DNA from: Lachnospiraceae bacterium
Lineage (GTDB): Bacteria; Bacillota; Clostridia; Lachnospirales; Lachnospiraceae
Direction: 5' to 3'
Assembly: GCA_017463035.1 (NCBI GenBank)
Contig: JAFTPY010000219.1
Location: 1 to 10,649, forward strand
Length of the DNA: 10,649 bases
Shown here in pieces: positions 1 through 7,228 of the stretch; positions within the stretch are counted from its first letter, which is position 1; every line of letters begins with the position of its first letter. The notes below the pieces were generated by a model. That model worked only from the letters and a program-made list of their open reading frames with translations. It did not search any database and was not told the origin of the DNA. The position numbers and the translations under genes were made by a program.

Positions 1-729
1 CTTTCCGCAATTATTATTGCGGTGTTGTTCCGTAAGGAAAAGCAGTTGAAGTTAGATCAAAAGGCAAGCGGAGCAACCAGAACCGTGGTAACGGACTATG
101 CGCCTACGGTGCTTTTGGTAGGAGCGATTTTATTGCTTATTATCGCTTCCTTTATCCCGAATAAGCCGGATATTACAAACGGGTTGATTTGCACGAATCT
201 GATGGTAATCGGTATCATCATAAACTGTGTGAAGAAAGATACGATAAAGGCAATGATTCCACCGTTAAAGGCTATTGATTTTAATACCATCGGTCTGTTA
301 ATCGGTCTGTTCCTTATGATCGGCGGTATTTCTCATATGGGTGTCATTGATGCACTGGCGAATCTTCTGGCAAATGCCGGCGGCAACAACATTTTCCTGC
401 TGTATACCATTATTGTATGGGCATCGGTAGTGATTTCTGCATTTATCGATAATATTCCGTATGTGGCCACCATGATTCCGGTAATTGCGGGATTGGCGGC
501 AGCTTTGCAGATTGACCCGACACCGTTGTACTTCGGTCTTTTATCCGGTGCAACTCTTGGCGGAAATATTACCCCGATCGGTGCGTCCGCAAACATTACC
601 GGTATCGGTATCCTTCGCAAGGCGGGCTATGAAGTGAAGAACAAGGACTTCTTCCGTATCGGGATTCCGTTTACCTTGGTGGCTGTAATTCCGGCCTATA
701 TCGGTATCTGGCTGTTGTTCGGAATGTAA
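1..729 (+). CDS. ArsB/NhaD/SLC13-type ion transporter, C-terminal part (5' end outside window)
   Basis: This is the last 242 codons of an integral membrane secondary transporter. The frame is open to the window edge, so the GTG at 22 is internal and the true start lies upstream. The visible part has about six hydrophobic segments. It shows two hallmarks of the ion transporter superfamily that includes ArsB, NhaD and SLC13/CitMHS-like permeases. One is an Asp-Asn-Ile-Pro stretch within a transmembrane segment (window residues 150-153). The other is a re-entrant-type GATLGGN...PIGASANI signature (about residues 184-199) near the end, followed by a last helix. In the family these conserved polar loops form the ion and substrate site in the cytoplasmic membrane. 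The substrate (arsenite, Na+/H+, citrate or another anion) cannot be read from this half. The gene ends at its own intrinsic terminator and belongs to the transcription unit upstream. Confidence 0.88.
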   Translation, partial: LSAIIIAVLFRKEKQLKLDQKASGATRTVVTDYAPTVLLVGAILLLIIASFIPNKPDITNGLICTNLMVIGIIINCVKKDTIKAMIPPLKAIDFNTIGLLIGLFLMIGGISHMGVIDALANLLANAGGNNIFLLYTIIVWASVVISAFIDNIPYVATMIPVIAGLAAALQIDPTPLYFGLLSGATLGGNITPIGASANITGIGILRKAGYEVKNKDFFRIGIPFTLVAVIPAYIGIWLLFGM

Positions 730-752
730 TGGTTTTGTAACAAAAATTTAAA

Positions 753-796
753 CAGGAACTCTTGTCTGCGGGGGCGAGAGTTCTTGCTTTTTTTTT
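753..796 (+). terminator. Intrinsic terminator of the transporter gene
   Basis: The left arm 753-764 (CAGGAACTCTTG) pairs with 775-786 (CGAGAGTTCTTG) over 12 bp with two G-U wobbles. The loop is 10 nt and G-rich, and a run of nine T follows at 788-796. This is a textbook Rho-independent terminator, placed 24 nt after the transporter stop codon. It separates the transporter from the polA unit. Confidence 0.93.
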
Positions 797-812
797 GTAA
801 AAATGGTATACT
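784..812 (+). promoter_or_regulatory. Sigma-A-like promoter of the anti-sigma-like/polA unit
   Basis: The candidate -10 is TATACT at 807-812, preceded by TG at 804-805 (extended -10, TGnTATACT). Exactly 17 nt upstream is TTGCTT at 784-789 as a weak -35. Transcription would start near 819, leaving a leader of about 65 nt before the ATG at 886. The -35 shares bases with the descending arm and T-run of the terminator. The extended -10 makes up for the poor -35. This is the only convincing promoter seen between the transporter and the window end. Confidence 0.68.
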
Positions 813-885
813 AAATTGATATTGTATGTGTATAGGGTGACGTGGGATAAGTCGGTTGCAAACGCAAAGAAAGGAGACTGCCGGG

Positions 886-1350
886 ATGGATTGTAAAAGA
901 GTCATGGAACTGATGACACAGTTTATCAACGAACAATTGGATGCAGAGGATGTGCAGGCGTTTTTGGACCATATCGACAGTTGTCCGGAGTGCAGGGAAG
1001 AGCTTGAGGTGAATTATTCCCTGATGACAGCTATGAAGCAATTGGATGAGGATGCCGATTTGTCGGATAATTATATCGAGGAATTAAATCAAAAAATAGA
1101 GACATGCTATTTGGATGAATTAAAGCGAAAGCGTTCCTGTACCCGCAGACGGATTTTGCTGGCAGTAGTGGTAATCTTACTGGTCTTACAAAGCGGAATT
1201 GTCCGAAAAGAGGTAAGAAATGAAGAAGACCGGAGATTTTTGCGTATGATAACGGGGGAGGAAACGATAGAGAAGGATAGTGTCGGTGAGATTGAGGATA
1301 AGTTGAACGAAGATAAGCATGCGGATGCCGGATCGGAAGACAAGGAGTAG
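886..1350 (+). CDS. Putative membrane-bound anti-sigma-like protein with zinc-binding (ZAS/zf-HC2) motif
   Basis: A 154-residue protein. The N-terminal cytoplasmic part has the HxxxCxxC core of zinc-binding anti-sigma domains (H29, C33, C36), with a further Cys at position 3 where the family often has its upstream ligand. An acidic helical region follows. A single transmembrane segment lies at about residues 89-106 behind an Arg/Lys-rich stretch, and a charged 45-residue tail should lie outside the cell. Such proteins usually hold an ECF sigma factor at the membrane, but no sigma gene is adjacent here, so the partner is unknown. The start at 886 is chosen because AAGGAG (871-876) sits 9 nt upstream. 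The TTG at 856 that would add ten residues has no such site. The last codons contain the polA ribosome binding site. The zinc motif is directly seen; the anti-sigma role is inference. Confidence 0.72.
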   Translation: MDCKRVMELMTQFINEQLDAEDVQAFLDHIDSCPECREELEVNYSLMTAMKQLDEDADLSDNYIEELNQKIETCYLDELKRKRSCTRRRILLAVVVILLVLQSGIVRKEVRNEEDRRFLRMITGEETIEKDSVGEIEDKLNEDKHADAGSEDKE

Positions 1351-1353
1351 GGA

Positions 1354-4011
1354 ATGAAAGTAAAATTGGTGGTAATTGACGGAAACAGCATAGTAAACCG
1401 TGCCTTTTACGGTCTGCCGGATTTGACGACCACGGACGGCAGACACACGAACGGTGTGCTGGGCTTTTTGAATATTTTGATTAAGATTGCAGAAGAGGAG
1501 AAGCCGGATTATCTGGCGGTGGCCTTCGATGTGAAGCATCCGACCTTCCGCCACGAGATGTATGCAGAGTACAAGGGTACCCGTAAGGGGATGCCGGAGG
1601 AGCTTCGTGAGCAGATGCCGCTTTTAAAGCAAATGCTTTCCGCTATGGGGGTGCTGACCATTGAGTGTCCGGGCTTTGAGGCGGATGATATTTTGGGTGC
1701 TCTTTCCGCGAAGGGAGCAAGGGACGGTAAAAAAGTATCCCTGGTATCCGGTGACAGAGATTTACTACAGTTGTCGAATGATGATGTGCTGGTACGGATT
1801 CCGAAGACAAAGCGTACCGGTACGGAGATTGAAGATTATACTCCCGCACATGTGGTAGAAAAGTACGGTGTAACCCCGGCACAGATTGTGGATTTAAAGG
1901 GTCTTATGGGAGACGCCTCCGATAATATTCCGGGCGTACCGGGTATCGGGGAAAAGACGGCGGTGAAGATTCTGACCGCCTTCCCGACGGTAGAGGAAGC
2001 CATTGCCCACGTGGATGAGGTGGAGCCGAAGAAGGCTAGGGAATCCCTTCGTGAGCATGCGGATTTGGCGCGACTCAGCAAGACCTTGGCGACGATTAAG
2101 ACGGATTGGGAGCCGGAGTTTTCTTATGAGACGGCCAGGTTCGGCAATATATTTACGGATGAGGCGTATAAGCTATGCAAGGAGTTGGAGTTTAAGTCTT
2201 TGTTGTCCAGACATTTTTCACCTGAGCAGGGCTTAACCAGTGATGATAAGACTTTTGATGAAAAGCCGCAGGTAATTGCGTCTGCGGAAGAAGCGGAAGC
2301 TCTTTTTGCAGGACTTAAAAAGGACGAAGCGGTAGGATTTTCTCTTTGCGGAGAAGAGCTTGTGGTATCGGTAAAGGGAAAGGCGTATGTGTTTCCGGTA
2401 AATGTAACAAAGGCAGAGGGAATTGCCGCCGTGCTTCATAAGGTTTGCGAGAAGCAGGCAACACCTGTTGCGATAGATTTAAAGGAGCGTCTTTCTGCGG
2501 TAGAGGAGTTGGACCGTCCGTTTTTTGGAGACGCGGCACTTTGTGCGTATTTGTTAAATCCGTTAAAAAACAGCTATACCTATGAAGATATTGCAAGAGA
2601 CTATTTGAAACTGGCTTTGCTGGCGGCGGAGACGTTGCTTTCCGCAAAGGAACCGAAGCAGTTGAGTTTATTTGATGAGCCGGAGGAAGACACCGGGGCA
2701 GATGCGGAAGCCCGCAGACAGGTGGCAGCCTACGAGGCTATGACAGCGCAGGCAGCGTATCCGGTATTGCTTACGGAATTACGAGAGACCGGTATGGAGG
2801 AATTGTACCGTACCGTAGAGCTTCCCCTTGTGTCTACCCTGTATGATATGGAGCAGGTGGGGATGGCGGTGAACCGGTCCTTTTTCAGTGAGTATTCCAA
2901 GCAGTTAACGGAGGGAATTACCCGCTTGGAGCAGGAGATTTACCGACTGGCGGGAGAAGAATTTAATATCAATTCCCCGAAGCAGCTGGGTGTGATTTTA
3001 TTCGAGAAGTTAAAACTCCCGGGAGGCAAAAAAACAAAGACCGGGTATTCCACGTCGGCGGATATTTTGGAAAAGCTGCGCAGTGAAGACCCGATTGTGG
3101 AAAATATATTGGAGTATCGCCAGCTGGCAAAGCTAAAGTCCACCTATGCGGACGGGTTGCCGGCTTATGTGGGGGAGGACGGCCGGATTCATTCCAAGTT
3201 CCAGCAGATGATTACTGCAACGGGACGATTAAGCAGTGCGGAACCGAATCTGCAGAACATCCCGGTACGGATGGAGCTTGGCAGAAAGATTCGGAAGGCC
3301 TTTGTACCGGCGGTGGGATGCGTCTTTGTGGATGCGGATTATTCCCAGATCGAGCTTCGTATTCTGGCCCACTTATCCGGAGACGAGCAGCTTATCCGGG
3401 CATACCGTGAGGCGGAGGACATTCATCGTCTCACTGCGTCGCAGGTATTCCATACCCCGTATGATGAGGTGACTCCGCAGCAGAGAAGTAACGCCAAGGC
3501 GGTAAATTTCGGCATCGTTTACGGCATCAGTTCCTTCGGTCTGGGGCAGGATTTAAATATTTCCAGAAAGGAAGCGGAGGAGTATATCAACCGCTACTTT
3601 GAGACCTATCCGAAGATTAAGCAGTATTTGGATTCATTGGTGGATGAGGCGAAGGTAAAAGGCTATGTGACCACATTGTTCGGCAGACGGCGTCCGGTGC
3701 CGGAGATTGCGTCCTCCAACTTTATGCAGCGTTCCTTCGGAGAGCGTATCGCCATGAATTCCCCGGTGCAGGGAACGGCGGCGGATATTATGAAGATTGC
3801 CATGATTCGGGTGGACGCAAGATTAAAGAAGGACGGAAGTGCAGCAAAGATTGTGCTTCAGGTGCACGATGAACTGTTAATCGAGACACCGGAAAACGAA
3901 GTAGAATATGTGAAGAAGATATTACAGGAGGAAATGGAAGCGGCGGCGGACATTTCCGTACCTCTGGAGGTTAGTGTAAGTACCGGCAGTGACTGGTACG
4001 AGACGAAGTAG
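1354..4011 (+). CDS. polA: DNA polymerase I (5' nuclease, inactive proofreading domain, polymerase)
   Basis: An 885-residue full-length DNA polymerase I, which fills gaps and removes RNA primers during lagging-strand synthesis and repair. The 5' nuclease domain (about 1-290) has D9, D59, the FEADD motif (108-112), SGDRD (132-136) and GDASDN (186-191) with a helix-hairpin-helix. The middle domain (about 305-470) is the Klenow 3'-5' exonuclease fold, but the DxE pair of motif I appears as S330 and C332. Only an Asp like that of motif II (D393) remains, so proofreading is probably absent. The polymerase domain carries motif A (catalytic D662 in DYSQIELR), motif B (R711, K715, F719, Y723) and motif C (H838, D839, E840). 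A QLSLF sequence at 436-440 matches the sliding-clamp binding consensus. AAGGAG (1342-1347), overlapping the upstream stop codon, sets the start 6 nt downstream. Confidence 0.98.
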   Translation: MKVKLVVIDGNSIVNRAFYGLPDLTTTDGRHTNGVLGFLNILIKIAEEEKPDYLAVAFDVKHPTFRHEMYAEYKGTRKGMPEELREQMPLLKQMLSAMGVLTIECPGFEADDILGALSAKGARDGKKVSLVSGDRDLLQLSNDDVLVRIPKTKRTGTEIEDYTPAHVVEKYGVTPAQIVDLKGLMGDASDNIPGVPGIGEKTAVKILTAFPTVEEAIAHVDEVEPKKARESLREHADLARLSKTLATIKTDWEPEFSYETARFGNIFTDEAYKLCKELEFKSLLSRHFSPEQGLTSDDKTFDEKPQVIASAEEAEALFAGLKKDEAVGFSLCGEELVVSVKGKAYVFPVNVTKAEGIAAVLHKVCEKQATPVAIDLKERLSAVEELDRPFFGDAALCAYLLNPLKNSYTYEDIARDYLKLALLAAETLLSAKEPKQLSLFDEPEEDTGADAEARRQVAAYEAMTAQAAYPVLLTELRETGMEELYRTVELPLVSTLYDMEQVGMAVNRSFFSEYSKQLTEGITRLEQEIYRLAGEEFNINSPKQLGVILFEKLKLPGGKKTKTGYSTSADILEKLRSEDPIVENILEYRQLAKLKSTYADGLPAYVGEDGRIHSKFQQMITATGRLSSAEPNLQNIPVRMELGRKIRKAFVPAVGCVFVDADYSQIELRILAHLSGDEQLIRAYREAEDIHRLTASQVFHTPYDEVTPQQRSNAKAVNFGIVYGISSFGLGQDLNISRKEAEEYINRYFETYPKIKQYLDSLVDEAKVKGYVTTLFGRRRPVPEIASSNFMQRSFGERIAMNSPVQGTAADIMKIAMIRVDARLKKDGSAAKIVLQVHDELLIETPENEVEYVKKILQEEMEAAADISVPLEVSVSTGSDWYETK

Positions 4012-4026
4012 AGAACAAAAGATAAG

Positions 4027-4055
4027 CTGCCGGACAGATATGACAATCCGGGCAG
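4027..4055 (+). other. Imperfect hairpin in the polA-coaE gap
   Basis: In the 82-nt gap, CTGCCGGA (4027-4034) pairs with TCCGGGCAG (4047-4055), giving 8 G/C-rich pairs with one bulged nucleotide around a 12-nt loop. It is followed by an A-rich stretch rather than a T-run, so it is not a standard terminator on this strand. It could modulate transcript stability between polA and coaE. The role is unproven. Confidence 0.4.
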
Positions 4056-4093
4056 AAAAGTAAGAAAAGCAAAACGAAATCAGGTGAAGAACT

Positions 4094-4729
4094 ATGAGAG
4101 TCATCGGAATTACAGGAGGCGTGGGTGCCGGAAAATCAACGATAGTCGGCATCTTGCAAAAGCATTATACAACCGAATATTTGCATTGCGATGCCATCGC
4201 CCACGAATTGATGGAGCAGGGCGGAAGTGCCCACGAAGAATTACTTTCCTTATTCGGGGAGGATTTGGTGAATGCGGACGGTACCTTAAACCGCAGTAAA
4301 CTGTATGAAAGAGCATTCTTAGGTGACAGGGTAGAGGAATTGAATGCCTGTGTTCATCCGAAGGTGCGGATTTACGTGGAGGAACGTATTGCAAACCTCA
4401 GGGCGGCGGATTTTGAAGGTATGGTACTCATTGAGGCGGCACTTTTAATCGAAGCGGGCTACAAAGATATTTGTGATGAACTTTGGTATATACATGCACC
4501 GGCGGAACTGCGCAGAGCCCGTTTGAAGGCAAACAGAGGCTATTCCGACGAACGTGTGGATTCCATTATGGCAGAACAGGCCTCGGAAGCATTGTTCTTT
4601 TCCGAGAGTGATTTTGTATTATACAACGATTCCTCACAGGAGGAATGTGAAGAGCATATCGTGAAACAGGTTGAACTGCATTTTTCGGAAATGCGGAAAG
4701 AACATAGGAGTGAGGAGGTGGCAGAATGA
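4094..4729 (+). CDS. coaE: Dephospho-CoA kinase
   Basis: A 211-residue cytoplasmic P-loop kinase for the last step of coenzyme A synthesis: ATP-dependent phosphorylation of the 3'-hydroxyl of dephospho-CoA. The Walker A loop is at residues 8-16 (GGVGAGKST). D33 in the HCDAIAHEL stretch fits the catalytic Asp seen just after the P-loop helix in CoaE. An HP pair (88-89) precedes the core helix. The segment LIEAALLIEAG (112-122) and the Arg-rich lid (about 137-161, with R140, R141, R143, R148) follow the family order. The length is typical, with a slightly extended charged C-terminus. AGGTGA (4082-4087) lies 6 nt before the ATG. The stop codon overlaps the next start in an ATGA, so this gene is probably translationally coupled to the FtsA-like gene. 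polA-coaE adjacency is common in bacteria. Confidence 0.96.
   Translation: MRVIGITGGVGAGKSTIVGILQKHYTTEYLHCDAIAHELMEQGGSAHEELLSLFGEDLVNADGTLNRSKLYERAFLGDRVEELNACVHPKVRIYVEERIANLRAADFEGMVLIEAALLIEAGYKDICDELWYIHAPAELRRARLKANRGYSDERVDSIMAEQASEALFFSESDFVLYNDSSQEECEEHIVKQVELHFSEMRKEHRSEEVAE
4713..4720 (+). promoter_or_regulatory. Strong ribosome binding site for the FtsA-like gene inside coaE
   Basis: AGGAGGTG lies within the last codons of coaE, 5 nt before the ATG at 4726. With the ATGA stop/start overlap it fixes the start of the FtsA-like protein and suggests translational coupling to coaE. Confidence 0.8.
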
Positions 4730-7194
4730 GTCAGACAGACGCGGCGGAAAAGCCGGTATACGGATTGGATATCGGTACGAGAAGCATTGTAGGGACCGTC
4801 GGCTATAAAACGGCGGAACGTGCGTTTACGGTAGTTGCCCAGTGTACGAAGCTTCATACTACCAGAGCCATGATGGACGGTCAGATTCATGACATTGCCG
4901 CTGTGGCAAGCACCATTTCCGAGATTACAAAGGAGTTGGAGGAACAGACCGGATATAAGTTAAAGGAGGTTTGTATTGCGGCTGCGGGGCGTGTGCTTAA
5001 TACGGCAAGTGCTTTTGCGGAGGTGGAGTTTGAAGAGGAAGTGGTAGTGGACGAGGAAATCGTGCATACTCTGGAGATGATGGGTGTGGAAAAGGCCCAT
5101 AAGAAGATGAAAGAAGAGACCAAGGGGGACGGACATCATTATATTTGTGTTGCTTATACGGTCATTCACTATTATTTAAACGGATTTGTGATTTCGAGTC
5201 TGGAGGAGCATAAGGCGTCTAAAATCGGCGTGGAGGTATTGGTTACCTTCCTTCCGGATGAGGTAATCGACGGTTTGTACGCTGCGGTAGGAAAGGCAGG
5301 ACTTACGGTAGAAAACCTGACGTTGGAGCCGATTGCTGCAATGCTGGTGGCAATTCCGGAGAATTTCCGCCTGCTTAATATTGCCCTTGTGGATGTGGGG
5401 GCAGGTACCTCCGATATTTGTATTACCAGAGACGGAAGCGTTGTGGGATATGGGATGATTCCGATGGCCGGAGATAAGTTAACGGAAGCCATTGCAAAAA
5501 AACGCTTAGTGGACTATAATAGTGCGGAGCGTATGAAACTGGAAGCATCCGGCAAGAAAAAAACGGTTACATATACGGATATTATGGGCTTGAAGCAAAA
5601 GGTGGACAGACAAGAGCTGTTGGCCGATATTAAGGACCAGGTGGACGAGATGGCGTGTGCCATTGCAAAGCAGATTACCGAATTAAACGGCGACAAGCCG
5701 GTGAGTGCGGTATTCGTAGTCGGAGGAGGCGGCAAGATTCCGGGATTTGTGGAAAAACTTTCGGAAGCGCTTAATGTGCCGAAGGAACGCGTGGCACTCC
5801 GGGGGGAAGAGGTTCTATCCTTTGTTACTTTCCTGCAGGAAGGTATTAAGAAGGATTCTCTTCTGGTAACTCCGATCGGTATTTGTCTCAATTATTATGA
5901 GCAGAGAAACAATTTTATCTTTGTCAGAGTCAATGATGAACGCATTAAAATTTACGATAACGGTGCACTTACGGTGGCGGATGCTGCCATGCAGTACGGA
6001 TATCCAAACGAAAAGCTGTTTCCGGCCAGAGGAAAGGAACTGACCTTTACCGTAAACGGAGAAAAGCGTACTGTAAAGGGGCGTCTCGGAGATGCGGCAG
6101 AGATTACGTTAAACGGGGAGCCGGCAGGCATTAATGCAACCATTGAGCAGAATGCCCGGATTAAGATTGTCGAGGGAACCCGGGGGGCGGATGCAAGCTG
6201 TACGGTTGCGAAGCTTCCGGAAAGTAAAGTGGCTTTGTCCTTTACGGTGAACGGCACGAAGGTGGCTTGCCCTCGTATGATACAGGCAAACGGAGAAAAT
6301 GTTTCCGGGCTTTATGAAATCAAGGAAGGCGATGTAATCATATCGTTGGATTATTATACGTTAGATCAGGTATTGGCCTTTGTGGATGTTGTACCGACGG
6401 GGAATGTGTATGTGAACGGTGCATCCGCAGAGCCGGCGACAAAGGTATACGACGGGGCCGTAATTCGCGTGGAGACGGAGGAGGTACCGGCTACGAAGAA
6501 GGAAGAGACGGTAGAAAAGCCGGCAGAGGCCGTGACGATGTCACAAAAAATTGAGGAGGATGTCTACGAGTCTTATGTAATGTCCTACGATGACTACGTC
6601 AGGGAAGTTCCGATGGAGTATAAAAAGCCGAAGCAGGAAGAGGAAAGTAAGGCATCCCGGCTGATGGCGATTTTAAGTTCTTTAAATGCCAGCGAGTCTT
6701 CACTGAAATTCGGTAAGAGTATGTCAACAGAGTCTTATGCACCGGTACGGACCGGAAAACCGTTGCCGCCGCTTGTACCGAGGAATAAGGAGGCGGCACA
6801 AAATGCAGGAGCATCGGAAGGGACTGCTGTTGCGGAGAATACTGCGGGAGATGTGACCGGAGCTGGAATGACAGCGAACGGACAGATGACAGAGCCTGCG
6901 GTTCAGAGAGGTACGGGAGCGGCATCTGTCACATCGTCAATGTCCGAAACGACAACGAGCGGTGCAGCGTCGACAGGTAAGGGAGCTGCAGACATTGTTG
7001 TTATCGTCAATGGACAGGCGAAAGTATTAAAGGGAAAAAGTTCTTATTTGCTGGTAGATGTACTGGATGTGGTAGCCTTTAATTTGGCGGATGCCAGAGG
7101 ACGTCAGCCGGTGGTAAAGGTAAACGGAGTATCCACTACCTTTATGCAGGCCATTAAGGACAGTGATGTGATCGAATTGGGCTGGAAGTCTTAG
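4726..7194 (+). CDS. FtsA-family (actin-like ATPase) protein with long C-terminal extension
   Basis: An 822-residue protein, about twice the length of ordinary FtsA (roughly 420). Residues 1-385 form an actin/Hsp70-like ATPase: phosphate-1 loop GLDIGTRSIVG (13-23), a region like the FtsA-specific 1C/SHS2 subdomain (about 78-175), LEPIAAM (200-206), phosphate-2 loop VDVGAGTSDI (222-231) and adenosine motif VVGGGGKIPGF (331-341). Residues about 400-585 hold repeated short beta-rich units with VNG turns and closing IKEGDVI-like strands, resembling beta-grasp folds. Residues about 586-755 are an acidic, then Gly/Ala/Ser/Thr-rich, linker, and residues 755-822 form one more VNG...IKDSDVIEL module. 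The protein lacks the amphipathic membrane helix that ends classical FtsA. A short helix near 643-654 is a weak substitute candidate. Family members polymerise or recruit division proteins at the membrane. The exact role here is not known, and a PilM-like function is an alternative. Confidence 0.82.
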   Translation: MSQTDAAEKPVYGLDIGTRSIVGTVGYKTAERAFTVVAQCTKLHTTRAMMDGQIHDIAAVASTISEITKELEEQTGYKLKEVCIAAAGRVLNTASAFAEVEFEEEVVVDEEIVHTLEMMGVEKAHKKMKEETKGDGHHYICVAYTVIHYYLNGFVISSLEEHKASKIGVEVLVTFLPDEVIDGLYAAVGKAGLTVENLTLEPIAAMLVAIPENFRLLNIALVDVGAGTSDICITRDGSVVGYGMIPMAGDKLTEAIAKKRLVDYNSAERMKLEASGKKKTVTYTDIMGLKQKVDRQELLADIKDQVDEMACAIAKQITELNGDKPVSAVFVVGGGGKIPGFVEKLSEALNVPKERVALRGEEVLSFVTFLQEGIKKDSLLVTPIGICLNYYEQRNNFIFVRVNDERIKIYDNGALTVADAAMQYGYPNEKLFPARGKELTFTVNGEKRTVKGRLGDAAEITLNGEPAGINATIEQNARIKIVEGTRGADASCTVAKLPESKVALSFTVNGTKVACPRMIQANGENVSGLYEIKEGDVIISLDYYTLDQVLAFVDVVPTGNVYVNGASAEPATKVYDGAVIRVETEEVPATKKEETVEKPAEAVTMSQKIEEDVYESYVMSYDDYVREVPMEYKKPKQEEESKASRLMAILSSLNASESSLKFGKSMSTESYAPVRTGKPLPPLVPRNKEAAQNAGASEGTAVAENTAGDVTGAGMTANGQMTEPAVQRGTGAASVTSSMSETTTSGAASTGKGAADIVVIVNGQAKVLKGKSSYLLVDVLDVVAFNLADARGRQPVVKVNGVSTTFMQAIKDSDVIELGWKS

Positions 7195-7228
7195 TTCGGC
7201 AGATAAGAATCGGAAAGAAGGTTTTATT

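Noticed and set aside
22..24. GTG as the start of the transporter gene
   Set aside because: The frame is open from position 1, there is no ribosome binding site, and the protein would lack the membrane segments of the family's first half.
856..885. TTG start at 856 for the anti-sigma-like gene
   Set aside because: No ribosome binding site is properly placed, whereas the ATG at 886 has AAGGAG 9 nt upstream and begins the conserved part.
4241..4258. ELLSLF in CoaE as a third clamp-binding motif
   Set aside because: It lacks the key Gln, and this position is an ordinary part of the CoaE fold, so the similarity is likely chance.
6781..6990. Gly/Ala/Ser/Thr-rich stretch of the FtsA-like gene as a frameshift or DNA tandem repeat
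   Set aside because: The frame continues into a conserved-looking last module and the DNA shows no regular repeat unit, so a flexible linker is the simpler explanation.
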